Positions 1 through 8,597 are shown, counted from the stretch's first letter. The stretch is 64,000 nucleotides of DNA from Hyphomicrobiales bacterium (GCA_900469965.1 UBZP01000015.1:339806-403805); one strand, 5' to 3'. The notes: generated from the letters alone by a model not told the origin. Made by a program: numbers and translations.

Positions 1-806
1 GCGGCCGTGACGTGGGTGCCGCCATAGCCGACGCGGGTGCCGGCCGGCACGGTCCGGGTCTGGATCACGCGGACGTCGAGGCGGACGACCGGCTTCATCG
101 GATTGGCACGCGCATCCGTCGGCGCGCCGCCATAGAGGGCGATGCCTGTGCGGGCCATGGCAGCGTGGAAATCGGGACCGAGGAAGATGCCGCCGGAATT
201 GGCCAGGCAGACCGGAACATCGGGGACGAGGGCAGAGGCTTGCCGCATCGCCTTGAGCTGGTCGGCGTTCTGGGCGTTTTCGAATTCGTCGCCGCTCGCG
301 AGATGGCTCATGAGAAACAGGAGGTCGAGGCGGTCGCGCAGGGTACCGTCGGCGACGAGCGCCGACAGCTCTTCCGGCGGCAGGCCGAGGCGCGACATGC
401 CGGTATCGACCTGCAGGACGGCGGGAAGGCGCCGGCCGCGCATCGTTGCCGTCTTCATCCAGTTCTGCGCCTGTTCGAGCGAGTTGAGGACCGGGACGAT
501 CCCCGCATCGGCGCAGCCGTCCTCGGCGCCCGGCTGCAGGCCGTTCAGCACGAAGATGCGGGCGCCGTCGACATAGGGCCTCAGCCGGTGCGCCTCGCCG
601 ACATGGGCGACGAAGAAGTCGCGGCAGCCGGCATCGCGCAGCACCGGCGCGACGCGGGCGACGTCGAGGCCGTAGGCATTCGCCTTGACGACGGCTGCGA
701 CCGGCACCGGAGCGGTGCGCGCGCACAGGGAGCGGTAGTTCTGCCGCAGCGCGCCGAGGTCGATCGACAGGTAGCCCGGTGCACCGTCCCGGCTGATGAT
801 TTCCAT
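1..806 (-). CDS. alr: Alanine racemase, truncated by the window edge
   Basis: PLP-dependent racemase interconverting L- and D-alanine, either for peptidoglycan precursors or for alanine catabolism. Reading the reverse strand gives a typical N-terminal TIM-barrel half: the PLP lysine lies in AVVKANAYG near residue 35, followed by VLNGLQPG, QVDTGMSRLG and ARTGIALYGG. The C-terminal part runs off position 1. The start is taken at the ATG at 806 (MEIISRDG); an in-frame GTG at 821 is an alternative. It is divergent from an Lrp/AsnC regulator, the arrangement of dadX/dadR-type loci, so a catabolic, alanine-inducible role is possible, but no dadA is visible. Confidence 0.9.
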   Translation of the reverse strand, partial: MEIISRDGAPGYLSIDLGALRQNYRSLCARTAPVPVAAVVKANAYGLDVARVAPVLRDAGCRDFFVAHVGEAHRLRPYVDGARIFVLNGLQPGAEDGCADAGIVPVLNSLEQAQNWMKTATMRGRRLPAVLQVDTGMSRLGLPPEELSALVADGTLRDRLDLLFLMSHLASGDEFENAQNADQLKAMRQASALVPDVPVCLANSGGIFLGPDFHAAMARTGIALYGGAPTDARANPMKPVVRLDVRVIQTRTVPAGTRVGYGGTHVTA

Positions 807-904
807 GGAATGTGTGTTCACGGCCCGCCTCCAGCTGCCTGACAAGGCTATTGAAACGATCGGGCACTTTTCTTCGAATTGTTGCTCTGATATTCAAAAA
901 TTGG

Positions 905-916
905 TCGATTAATCGA
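905..916. promoter_or_regulatory. Perfect 12-bp palindrome in the alr/Lrp divergent promoter region
   Basis: TCGATTAATCGA lies in the AT-rich 139-bp gap between the divergent alr and Lrp-family genes, about 30 bp before the regulator start. AT-rich palindromes are typical Lrp-family operators, so it is a candidate autoregulatory site. This is inference from position and symmetry only. Confidence 0.35.
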
Positions 917-945
917 ATTTTATGCGAGCAAATGGGAGATTCTGC

Positions 946-1407
946 ATGAAGGGCCTGGACGCGATCGACCGCAACATCGTCCGACTCCTCAGGCTGAACG
1001 CGCGCATCACCAATGCGAAGCTGGCGCAGGAGGTCGGGCTGTCGCCGTCGGCCTGCCTGCGGCGCATCGGCCTCTTGGAGCAATCGGGCGTCATCCGCGG
1101 CTATACGGCGCTGATCAGCAGTGCGGAGGGCGAGAGCCCGATCGCGGTGATCATCAACATCTCGCTGGAGCGGCAGACCGAGGAGTACCTGAACCGCTTC
1201 GAGAACGCGGTGCGCCGGCACCCGGAGATCCAGGAGTGCTACCTGATGACCGGCGGTTCGGACTATCTGTTGCGGGTGGAGGTGGACAGCGCCGGCGCGT
1301 TCGAGCGGATCCACAAGGAGATCCTGGCAAAGCTGCCGGGCGTCCTGCGCATCCATTCGAGCTTTTCCATCCGCAACATCCTGTCGACGCGGCTGCCGCC
1401 GCGCTGA
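946..1407 (+). CDS. Lrp/AsnC family transcriptional regulator
   Basis: DNA-binding feast/famine regulator of 153 aa. The N-terminal winged helix-turn-helix (LDAIDRNIVRLLRLNARITNAKLAQ, then SPSACLRRIGLLEQSGVIRGY) is followed by the RAM ligand-binding domain with the usual YLMTGGSDYLLRVEV segment. The ATG at 946 is preferred over the one at 922 because GGGAG at 934-938 sits at correct spacing. Being divergent from alanine racemase, it is probably a DadR-type alanine-responsive activator; the ligand is inferred from context. Confidence 0.9.
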   Translation: MKGLDAIDRNIVRLLRLNARITNAKLAQEVGLSPSACLRRIGLLEQSGVIRGYTALISSAEGESPIAVIINISLERQTEEYLNRFENAVRRHPEIQECYLMTGGSDYLLRVEVDSAGAFERIHKEILAKLPGVLRIHSSFSIRNILSTRLPPR

Positions 1408-1425
1408 GGCGGCGGCGCCGCGCGT

Positions 1426-3225
1426 TCAGGCGGTGGTGCCCTCCAGGCTCCTGTCGGGCCGTGTCGCCACGCGCTCGGGAAGCTTCGGCTCCTTGATCAG
1501 CTGCAGCCTGCGGGAGAACAGGTTTCGTTCCGGAACGGGGCGGCCGATGCTGATCACGGTCGCCTCCTCCAGGTCGTCTTGGAGAATGGCGAGCACGCGG
1601 CGCAGGCATTGCGGCTCCATCGCCTCCAACACCTCGTCCATCACGATCCAGCGCGGCCTGTGCAGAAGGACGCGGGCAAACGCCAGCAAGCGCTCGTCGT
1701 CGTCGCTCAGCTCCCTGTCCCAGCGGGCCTCGGCATCGAGCAGCGGCATCATCCGCTGCAGCCCGACCTTGGCAAGCGCGCCGGCCAGATCGGCGTCGCT
1801 GAAGGTGTTTCCGTGCGGATAGGACAGGACTTCCCTCAGCGTTCCGGGCGGCATGTAGGGGGTTCGTGGCAGGAAGGTGATCGCCTCGTCCTTGGGCAGG
1901 CCGACCCGGCCGCTGCCGAGCGGCCACAGTCCCGCCAGCGCCCGGAACAGGAGCGTCTTGCCGATGCCCGGATCGGCGGTGATCACCACCCTCTCGCCGG
2001 CCTTGATCTCCACGTGCGGCTCCTCCAGCCGCGTGCGGCCGCTCGGCGAGACGACGTCGAGACGGTCGATGGTCATGCGGTTGCCCTCGTTGAGGACGAA
2101 CTCGATGTGCCCTTCGGCCTCGTTGAGCTTGTCGGTCGCCAGCAGGGCGCTGCGGAAGGCGGTGACGCGGTGGAGTGTCGCGCGCCAATCGGTGATCGCG
2201 CCGATATTGGCGACGAACCAGCGGAGCGACGAGTGCACCTGGTTGAAGGCGCCCACCGCCATCATCAGCCCGCCGAAGCTGATGTGCCCGGAGAAATAGA
2301 CGGGGGCGGCGACGAGGATCGGCGCCACCACCGTGACCCAGCCGTAGCTGTCGACGACCCAGGAGAGGTTGATCTGCGCACGGAAGATGTTGCGCATCGC
2401 CAGGAGCACCGAGCCGAGGTCGTTCTCCAGCTTCTGCCGCTCGCCGGTCTCGCCGCCCGCCAGCGAGACGGAATCGATGTGCTCGTTGACGCGCATCATG
2501 GTGAAGCGCAGGGCGGCCTCGCGGTTGTAGCGTTCGCCGTTGAGCGCAATCAGCGGCCGGCCGACGCGCCAGCTGAGCCAGGAGGCCGAGCCGGCATAGA
2601 TGATCGCCGCCCAGACCATGTAGCCCGGGATGTCGAAGACGCGGCCGCTGATGTTGAACGCGAAACCTTCCGACAGCGACCACAGGACGCCGACGAAGGA
2701 GACGAGAAGGATCGAGGACTGCAGCAGTCCGAAGGCGAGGTCGGTGGTCAGATCGGCGAGGTGGCCGGCATCCTCCTGCATGCGCTGGTCGGGATTGACG
2801 CCGATGGCCCCGGCATTGGCCAGCCGGAACGCCCGGCGCGGCCGCATCCACTCGCAGATCAGCTCGCGGGTGAGCCCCTCGCGCAGCTTCAGCCGGAAGC
2901 GCTGGTTCAGCCATTGCTGCGATATGTTGAGGAACAGCATGACGCCGGCAATGCCTGCGAAGATCTGCAGCTGGTGGAAGAAGGCGGGAAGGTTGCGCCG
3001 CTCGATGGCGTCGTAGAACGGCTGGTTCCACTGGTTGAGGACGATCTGGCCAAGTGCTGTGAAGACGACCACGAAGAAGCTTCCGGCGGAGATGGCGAGC
3101 AGCGTCTTGAAGACGGGAGAGGCCTGGAAGATGTGCCTGATCGTCATCAACTGCTTCCAGAAGCTCTCTTCCGCCACCTCTGCCGGCGGGGTGGAGCTGC
3201 CGTTCCGTGCGGTGATACTGGCCAT
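1426..3225 (-). CDS. ABC transporter permease/ATP-binding fusion, SbmA/BacA-YddA-like
   Basis: Inner-membrane half-transporter of 599 aa with an N-terminal ABC_membrane_2-type domain (about residues 35-340; LNQWNQPFYDAIERRNL is characteristic) and a C-terminal ATPase. Relatives act in peptide, cobalamin or lipid transport; the substrate here is unknown. The nucleotide-binding domain is atypical: Walker A reads ADPGIGKT (about 414) with Ala for the first Gly, the signature reads LSDDDERLLAFAR (about 504) instead of LSGGE, Walker B IVMDE is intact (about 527), and the H-loop region reads ISIGRP with no His. The start at 3225 has AAGGAAGGA upstream; the open frame extends further to 3450. Confidence 0.85.
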   Translation of the reverse strand: MASITARNGSSTPPAEVAEESFWKQLMTIRHIFQASPVFKTLLAISAGSFFVVVFTALGQIVLNQWNQPFYDAIERRNLPAFFHQLQIFAGIAGVMLFLNISQQWLNQRFRLKLREGLTRELICEWMRPRRAFRLANAGAIGVNPDQRMQEDAGHLADLTTDLAFGLLQSSILLVSFVGVLWSLSEGFAFNISGRVFDIPGYMVWAAIIYAGSASWLSWRVGRPLIALNGERYNREAALRFTMMRVNEHIDSVSLAGGETGERQKLENDLGSVLLAMRNIFRAQINLSWVVDSYGWVTVVAPILVAAPVYFSGHISFGGLMMAVGAFNQVHSSLRWFVANIGAITDWRATLHRVTAFRSALLATDKLNEAEGHIEFVLNEGNRMTIDRLDVVSPSGRTRLEEPHVEIKAGERVVITADPGIGKTLLFRALAGLWPLGSGRVGLPKDEAITFLPRTPYMPPGTLREVLSYPHGNTFSDADLAGALAKVGLQRMMPLLDAEARWDRELSDDDERLLAFARVLLHRPRWIVMDEVLEAMEPQCLRRVLAILQDDLEEATVISIGRPVPERNLFSRRLQLIKEPKLPERVATRPDRSLEGTTA

Positions 3226-3565
3226 CTTGCATTCCTTCCTTGCAGGGGCACGCCGCCCGGACTCGCCTGCGAGGAAGGGGCGGTTCTGACACTGGAACAC
3301 CGTCGGAGCCAAACGGCAAGGCCGTCGGGGCGCATTGTTGTGAGTCCAGGGGATTGCGGCGAGGGCGCGTCGCGCCGGCAGGAAATCCACCGGAAAGGTG
3401 GAATATTCCTCTGAAAGCCTTGTCGGGCGAAAGGAATTTCCGGGTGGCATTTGCCTAAGAAATGACCGGCTGTTGCCTTATTGGTGGGCATTTGCGATCT
3501 ATCGGGACGTAGAACTGCGCGGGTGTCCTCCCAAGGCCCGCGCCATCAGCGAAAGCAGGTAATTC

Positions 3566-4408
3566 ATGTCCCAAGCCCTTTTCTCCGTGTTCGACCGCCT
3601 CCGTATCACCCGCCGCGCCGGCCTGTCGGCGGTCCTCGCAGCCGCCGCCTTCTCGATGACGATGGCGGCGCCCGCATCGGCCGAGGACAAGACGACGGTC
3701 AAGGTCGGGATCATGAGCGGCGAGGACGAGGACGTGTGGCGCGTCGTCGTCGCCGAGGCGGAGAAGAAGGGGCTGACGGTCGAGGTCGTCACCTTCAACG
3801 ACTACACCCAGCCGAACGAGGCGCTGGAGCGCGGCGAAATCGACGCCAACGCCTTCCAGCACGGCCCGTACCTGGAGAACCAGATCCAGGCGCACGGCTA
3901 CAAGATCGTCGTGGCCGGCTATACCGCCGTCTGGCCGATCGGCGTCTATTCGAAGAAGCACGCCGCGATCGCCGATATCCCCGAGGGTGCGGTGATCGGC
4001 GTCCCCAACGATCCCTCCAACGAGGGCCGCGCGCTGCTCGTCCTGCAGGACCAGGGCGTCATCAAGCTCAAGGATGGCGCCGGCATCCTGGCGACGATCG
4101 CCGACATCGCCGAGAACCCGAAGAACGTCGAGATCAAGGAACTGGATGCCGGCATCGTCGGCCGTTCGGTCGAGGATCTCGATGCGGCCGTCGTCAACAC
4201 CGACTGGGCGCTGAAGAGCGGGCTCACGGTGGAGAACCGCATCGCGCAGGAGAAGATCGCGGACAATCCGTACCGCAACTTCATCGCCGTGCGCGAGGCC
4301 GACCTGAACGCTCCCTGGGTGAAGACGCTGGTGTCGTCCTACCAGAACGATACCGTCAAGGCCGAGTTCGACCGCGTCTACAAGGGCACCGGCACCGCCG
4401 CTTATTGA
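3566..4408 (+). CDS. metQ: MetQ/NlpA family substrate-binding protein of a methionine-type ABC importer
   Basis: Periplasmic ligand-binding subunit, 280 aa. A long N-terminus (about residues 1-37) ends in a type I signal-peptidase site APASA|ED; there is no lipobox cysteine, although many MetQ proteins are lipoproteins. The mature part has hallmark segments VKVGIMSGEDEDVW, FNDYTQPNEALERGEIDANAFQH and IGVPNDPSNEGRALL. It is followed by metN and metI in the order of a complete D/L-methionine importer, separated from metN by a perfect hairpin. Specificity for methionine versus a related amino acid cannot be settled by reading. Confidence 0.9.
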   Translation: MSQALFSVFDRLRITRRAGLSAVLAAAAFSMTMAAPASAEDKTTVKVGIMSGEDEDVWRVVVAEAEKKGLTVEVVTFNDYTQPNEALERGEIDANAFQHGPYLENQIQAHGYKIVVAGYTAVWPIGVYSKKHAAIADIPEGAVIGVPNDPSNEGRALLVLQDQGVIKLKDGAGILATIADIAENPKNVEIKELDAGIVGRSVEDLDAAVVNTDWALKSGLTVENRIAQEKIADNPYRNFIAVREADLNAPWVKTLVSSYQNDTVKAEFDRVYKGTGTAAY

Positions 4409-4435
4409 CCTGACCGCCCTCGGGGCTGAACATCC

Positions 4436-4467
4436 GACGGCCTGCAGCCCTTGCGCTGCAGGCCGTC
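4436..4467 (+). promoter_or_regulatory. Intercistronic stem-loop between metQ and metN
   Basis: GACGGCCTGCAGC and GCTGCAGGCCGTC form a perfect 13-bp stem with a 6-nt loop (CCTTGC) 27 bp after the metQ stop and 31 bp before metN. No T run follows, so it fits an mRNA-stabilising or attenuating hairpin that keeps binding-protein levels above those of the ATPase and permease, rather than an intrinsic terminator. Confidence 0.6.
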
Positions 4468-4498
4468 TCGCCGTTGCGGACGGCGGAAAGGAATATCC

Positions 4499-5587
4499 AT
4501 GTCTTCCCAAACCCTCGCCGGCCGACCGGCGGATACGGACAGTGTGCGCGACGCCGTCGTCCGGCTGACAGACGTGCGCCGGCATTTCGGCGAGACGCCG
4601 GCGATCGACGGCGTGACGCTGACGGTGCGCAAGGGCGAGATCCTCGGCCTGATCGGCCGCAGCGGCGCTGGCAAGTCGACGCTGATCCGCTGCCTGAACG
4701 GGCTGGAGCGGCCCGACAGCGGCTCCATCGAGATCGAGGGCCGCGAGATCACGGGGCTGAGCGAACAGGCGCTGCAGCCGCTCCGCCGCCGGATCGGCAT
4801 GATCTTCCAGCATTTCAACCTGCTCTCGGCCAAGACGGTCGAGGAGAACGTCGCCCTGCCGCTCAAGATCGAGGGCTGGTCGAAGGAGAAGCGGCTGGCG
4901 CGGGCGGCCGAACTCCTCGATCTCGTCGGTCTCGCCGGCAAGGCGAAGAGCTATCCGGCAGCGCTGTCCGGCGGCCAGAAGCAGCGCGTCGGCATCGCCC
5001 GCGCGCTTGCCGCCGGCCCGGCCCTGCTCCTGTCGGACGAAGCGACCTCGGCGCTCGACCCGGAGACAACCGCGGCCATCCTGGACCTATTGAAGGACAT
5101 CAACGCGAAGCTCGGGCTGACCATCCTGCTCATCACCCATGAGATGGAGGTGATCCGCACGATCGCCGACCGGGTCGCCGTCATCGATGCCGGCCAGATC
5201 GTCGAGGAGGGGCCGGTCTGGTCCGTCTTCGCCGATCCGCAGACGGCCACGACGCAGAACCTTCTGGCCGGCATCCGTCCCGGGCTTCCGCCGGCGGTGG
5301 CGGCGCGGCTCGTGCCCGGGCCGGGCGGATCCGACGCCGGCGAGACGATCCTCGGCGTCGACCTTTCGGGGCCGGAGGCGGGCACGCTTCTGTCCGGGCT
5401 GTCCGCCGAAGTCGCAGGCCGCCTGCGGCTGATCCATGGCGGCATCGACGATATCCAGGGCCAGCCGGTCGCGCGGTTCTTCGTCGGTGTGCCGTCGTCG
5501 GCCGGTGCTGCGGCGCAGGCCATCGCCTATCTCGAGCGCCGCGGCGCCAAAGTGGAGGTCTTCGGCCATGTCGCCGATCATGCTTGA
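4499..5587 (+). CDS. metN: MetN, ATP-binding protein of the methionine-type ABC importer
   Basis: Cytoplasmic ATPase of the importer, 362 aa. Walker A GRSGAGKST (about residue 54), Q-loop IFQHFNLL, signature LSGGQKQRVGIARALA (about 156) and Walker B LLLSDEATSALD are all intact. The C-terminal ~90 residues form the NIL ligand-sensing domain typical of MetN, which permits feedback inhibition by substrate. The start at 4499 (MSSQTL) is chosen because GGAAAGGA lies just upstream; the frame opens earlier at 4451. Its 3' end overlaps metI, implying translational coupling. Confidence 0.93.
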   Translation: MSSQTLAGRPADTDSVRDAVVRLTDVRRHFGETPAIDGVTLTVRKGEILGLIGRSGAGKSTLIRCLNGLERPDSGSIEIEGREITGLSEQALQPLRRRIGMIFQHFNLLSAKTVEENVALPLKIEGWSKEKRLARAAELLDLVGLAGKAKSYPAALSGGQKQRVGIARALAAGPALLLSDEATSALDPETTAAILDLLKDINAKLGLTILLITHEMEVIRTIADRVAVIDAGQIVEEGPVWSVFADPQTATTQNLLAGIRPGLPPAVAARLVPGPGGSDAGETILGVDLSGPEAGTLLSGLSAEVAGRLRLIHGGIDDIQGQPVARFFVGVPSSAGAAAQAIAYLERRGAKVEVFGHVADHA

Positions 5588-6224
5588 GCTGTTCTTCCGC
5601 TCGTTCTGGGAGACGGTCGTCATGACGGTCGCCTCCGGGGCGATCTCGCTGGTTGCCGGGCTGCCGCTGGGGCTGGCGCTGGTAGCGACCGCGAAAGGCG
5701 GCATTGCCGAAAACCGCGCGATCAACCTGGCCCTCGGCGCGATCGTCAACGGCTTCCGCTCCGTCCCCTTCATCATCCTGCTGGTGGCGCTGATCCCGGT
5801 GACGCGGTTCATCGTCGGCACGTCGATCGGCATGTGGGCGGCGATCGTGCCGCTGGCGATCGCTGCCACGCCGTATTACGCACGCATCGCCGAGGTCTCC
5901 CTGCGCGAGGTAGACCGTGGCCTGATCGAGGCCGTGCGCGCCATGGGCGGCAATCGCTGGACGATCATCCGCGAGGTGCTGGTGCCGGAGGCGCTGCCGA
6001 GCCTTGTGGCCGGTTTCACCGTGACGCTGATCACGCTGATCGGCGCGTCCGCCATGGCGGGGGCGATCGGGGCCGGCGGCCTCGGCGATCTCGCGATCCG
6101 CTACGGCTACCAGCGCTTCGAGACCGCCGTGATGGTGGCCGTCGTCGCCGTGCTGATCGTGCTCGTCTGCGTCATCCAGTGGGCCGGCGACCGGCTGGTG
6201 GCGCGGCTGGATCACAAGGGATGA
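5568..6224 (+). CDS. metI: MetI, permease of the methionine-type ABC importer
   Basis: Inner-membrane subunit of 218 aa with about five hydrophobic segments and a BPD_transp_1 coupling loop (EVDRGLIEAVRAMGGNRWTI). The start is placed at 5568 (MSPIMLELFF), inside the end of metN, because GGAGG at 5554-5558 is well spaced; ATG 5580 is the alternative. It completes the metQNI operon and ends just before the convergent ccoS gene. Confidence 0.92.
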   Translation: MSPIMLELFFRSFWETVVMTVASGAISLVAGLPLGLALVATAKGGIAENRAINLALGAIVNGFRSVPFIILLVALIPVTRFIVGTSIGMWAAIVPLAIAATPYYARIAEVSLREVDRGLIEAVRAMGGNRWTIIREVLVPEALPSLVAGFTVTLITLIGASAMAGAIGAGGLGDLAIRYGYQRFETAVMVAVVAVLIVLVCVIQWAGDRLVARLDHKG

Positions 6225-6257
6225 TCGGATCGGGGTGAACGGGGTGCGGACCGCGGG

Positions 6258-6464
6258 TCAGCCGCTCGCCGCCCCGTCCGTTCGGTGCGTCTCGCGCTTG
6301 CCGGTCCTGACCGGCGGGGCGGGGACGTCCTCGTCATAGAGGATGCGCTCGGAGGCGCCGTCCAGATCCTCGTACTGGCCGTTGCGCATCGACCAGAGGA
6401 ACAGCACGAGCCCGGCGGTGCCGAGCAGGAGCGAGACCGGGATCAGGTAGTAGAAGGCACTCAT
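6258..6464 (-). CDS. ccoS: CcoS, cbb3 oxidase maturation protein
   Basis: Small protein of 68 aa with one N-terminal transmembrane helix (YYLIPVSLLLGTAGLVLFLW) followed by the conserved G-Q-Y-E-D-L-D-G segment and a polar tail. CcoS is needed to load heme b and CuB into the cbb3 oxidase. It is the last gene of the cco cluster, 52 bp after the DUF2189 gene. The true start is the ATG at 6464 (MSAFYYL). Confidence 0.9.
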   Translation of the reverse strand: MSAFYYLIPVSLLLGTAGLVLFLWSMRNGQYEDLDGASERILYDEDVPAPPVRTGKRETHRTDGAASG

Positions 6465-6516
6465 GTCTTCGCCTCGTCTGCGCCGGCGCCGATGGGTCCC
6501 GTTGCCGGATCGTACC

Positions 6517-7305
6517 TCAATCCCGGTCCTTGATGGCCTGGTAGGCGTGCCAGGTGGCATGGCCGAGCAACGGAAAGGTGATGACGAAGCCGAGCATGCC
6601 GGTCACAAGGCTCGCGGCCGTCAGCACCAGCACGATGATACCCCATGTCAGCATCACCGGAAGATTGTTCCAGGCCAGCGCGATGCTGGTGCCCATGGCG
6701 GTGAAGGCATCGACGTCGCGATCGACGACCATGGGGACGCCGAAGACGCTGATGGCGAAGGCGAAGGCGGCGAAGAGGGCGCCGACGGCGGTGCCCACCC
6801 CGAGCAGTGCCAGGCCCATCGGCGTGCCGAACAGCATGGGCAGCCCATGGGCGAGCCCCTGGAACGGCTGCCAGCCGACGAACAGCGCATAGAGGATGAC
6901 GGCCGCCCGCATCCACAGCAGCATCAGCCCGCACAGCACCGCGCCGACGAAGAGGACATGCTGGCCGGTGCCGGGCTTCGGCCGGATCATGTCCGCGAGC
7001 GAGACGGGCAGGCCCTCTTCGATCCGCCGGCTCTTTTCATAGAGGCCGGCGGCGAGCACCGGGCCGACCACGAAGAAGCCGGCGAGTGCGGGGAGGAGGG
7101 CATAGTCGTAGCCGAAATAGTAGAGGCCGCCGACGATGATGATCGACACGGCCGCCACGCCCGCGCCGTAGACCAGGCTGGGCAGCGGCACGGTCCACAG
7201 GTCCCGCCAGCCCTGCGCCAGCCAGCCGAAGGCCCGGGCGGCGGGCATGTGCCGGTTGCGGTCGACGGCCTTCGGCAGCGGAGGGACGGTTTGAGGCATC
7301 CTCAT
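6517..7305 (-). CDS. DUF2189 family integral membrane protein
   Basis: Protein of 262 aa with roughly six hydrophobic helices and the DUF2189 pattern (FGWLAQGWRDLW near the N-terminus, FVVGPVLAAGLYEKSRRIEEG in the middle, HATWHAYQAI near the end). The function of the family is not known. It lies between ccoP and ccoS in the place usually held by ccoG, ccoH and ccoI, so a role near the cbb3 oxidase is suggested by context only. ATG 7305 has a strong GGAGG; the frame opens earlier at 7323. Confidence 0.85.
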   Translation of the reverse strand: MRMPQTVPPLPKAVDRNRHMPAARAFGWLAQGWRDLWTVPLPSLVYGAGVAAVSIIIVGGLYYFGYDYALLPALAGFFVVGPVLAAGLYEKSRRIEEGLPVSLADMIRPKPGTGQHVLFVGAVLCGLMLLWMRAAVILYALFVGWQPFQGLAHGLPMLFGTPMGLALLGVGTAVGALFAAFAFAISVFGVPMVVDRDVDAFTAMGTSIALAWNNLPVMLTWGIIVLVLTAASLVTGMLGFVITFPLLGHATWHAYQAIKDRD

Positions 7306-7345
7306 GTCAGCTTCCTCCTGCAAGTCCTTGATGCGGCGGCGTTCT

Positions 7346-7534
7346 TCAGCATGACGACCGGGCCGCCCGATAGGCGCCGGGCGCCTGCGATTCCGTCTTC
7401 AGGTGGGCAACGCATTCCGGCTGCGAGACGACCGCGACATAAACCAGATGCGCATTGGCGATCAGAAACAGGGCGATGCCGGCGCCGGCCGCGGTCAGCG
7501 CGATCACGCGCGGCGACAGGGCCGGCATATTCAT
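7346..7534 (-). CDS. Small single-helix membrane protein in the cco operon
   Basis: Protein of 62 aa that I cannot assign to a family. It has one hydrophobic stretch (VIALTAAGAGIALFLIANAHLVYVAVV, about residues 10-36) and a short C-terminal part with two Cys residues. Its start overlaps the ccoP stop (ATGA type), so it is almost certainly co-translated with ccoP. It could be an accessory oxidase subunit or assembly factor; there is no direct evidence. Confidence 0.7.
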   Translation of the reverse strand: MNMPALSPRVIALTAAGAGIALFLIANAHLVYVAVVSQPECVAHLKTESQAPGAYRAARSSC

Positions 7535-8433
7535 GTCCCGTCGCCACCAGCGGCATGCTGCTGCTCCCTCAGATCGGCGACATAGAGCGCCAGGATCTTG
7601 ATGTCGAGCGGCGACAGGCGCAGGCCCCAGCTCGGCATGTGGCCCTGCCGGCCGCCGTAGATCGATTGATAGACGGCTTCCCGGCCGCCGCCATAGATCC
7701 AGAAATGGTCGGTGAGATCCGGCGCCCCCACTTCCTTCAGGCCCTTCGCATCCTGGCCGTGGCAGGCGATGCAGTTCTGCGCGAACAGTTCGCGGCCGGC
7801 CGCGATCGCAGCCGCGTTTTCTTCCGTCTGTTCCTCCAGCCCGGAGAGGGAGCGGACATAGGTGACGAGCTGCAGGACCGCCGGCCGTTCCAGCACCTGG
7901 TCGCGGCCGAAGGCCATCATCTGCGAGACGCGGGTCTCCGGATCGCTGCCGTTGATGCCGACGCGGATGGTCTCGGCGATGGTGGCCGGGTCGTCACCCC
8001 ACAGCATGGGGGCGGCGGCGATGTTCGGATAGCCGCCGTTGCCGCTGCCGCCGACGCCATGGCAGGCGGCGCAATTGTCGCCGAACAGCGTGTGGCCGGT
8101 CTCGCGAATGATCGGCATCAGTTCGGCGTCGGTAAGGATGGCGGCCAGGTCCTCGCTCTCGATGCGGGCGGCCCAGGCGGCGCGCTCGGCCGCGCCCTCG
8201 TCCAGGCGCTTGGCCACCGTCTGCTTCTGGTCGACCCCGAGCCAGCCGCGGAAATAGCCGGTTCCATAGGGGAAGCTCGGCATCAGCAGCGACCAGACCA
8301 CGCCGAACAGCGTGAACGCGATGAGGAAGAACCAGACCGGCTTCGGGACCGGCGTGTGCAGTTCCTTGATGCCGTTCCACTCGTGGCCGGTCGTCATGTG
8401 GCCGGTGACGGGATCGCGTTCTCCTACAGCCAT
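7531..8433 (-). CDS. ccoP: CcoP, diheme cytochrome c subunit of cbb3 oxidase
   Basis: Membrane-anchored subunit III of 300 aa. One N-terminal helix (PKPVWFFLIAFTLFGVVW) is followed by two cytochrome c domains with heme motifs CAACH (middle) and CIACH (C-terminal half) and downstream Met ligands. It takes electrons from soluble or membrane cytochrome c and passes them to CcoO/CcoN. It overlaps ccoQ by 10 bp upstream and the small membrane gene downstream. Length and domain order are normal for the family. Confidence 0.95.
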   Translation of the reverse strand: MAVGERDPVTGHMTTGHEWNGIKELHTPVPKPVWFFLIAFTLFGVVWSLLMPSFPYGTGYFRGWLGVDQKQTVAKRLDEGAAERAAWAARIESEDLAAILTDAELMPIIRETGHTLFGDNCAACHGVGGSGNGGYPNIAAAPMLWGDDPATIAETIRVGINGSDPETRVSQMMAFGRDQVLERPAVLQLVTYVRSLSGLEEQTEENAAAIAAGRELFAQNCIACHGQDAKGLKEVGAPDLTDHFWIYGGGREAVYQSIYGGRQGHMPSWGLRLSPLDIKILALYVADLREQQHAAGGDGT

Positions 8434-8597
8434 GGCCGGTCCTCGTCGTCCGATACGATCGATTTCGCCGCCCGGTCGAACTGCTTCCTGTTGGCCGGCC
8501 AGAAGGCATAGATCACCACGCCGATCGACATGGCGACGAGATAGAAGAGCCCGAAGGACTTGGCGAAGGCGGTCACAGTGTCATGATCGAAGCTCAT
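8424..8597 (-). CDS. ccoQ: CcoQ, small subunit of cbb3 oxidase
   Basis: Protein of 57 aa with one transmembrane helix (AKSFGLFYLVAMSIGVVIYAFW in two adjoining pieces) followed by the N-R-K-Q-F-D-R-A-A motif usual for CcoQ/FixQ. It stabilises the CcoNOP complex. The ATG at 8597 lies 4 bp after the ccoO stop; the longer open frame to 8639 would run into ccoO and is not used. Confidence 0.92.
   Translation of the reverse strand: MSFDHDTVTAFAKSFGLFYLVAMSIGVVIYAFWPANRKQFDRAAKSIVSDDEDRPWL

Noticed and set aside
12-842. 276-codon frame on the plus strand at the window start
   Set aside because: Antisense to alanine racemase; the translation is low in complexity (Arg/Asp/Gly/Ala) and lacks any family motif, while the minus strand gives clear racemase signatures.
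3451-3565. SAM-responsive riboswitch before metQ
   Set aside because: Searched for SAM-II-like pairing and conserved words because of the methionine importer; none was found.
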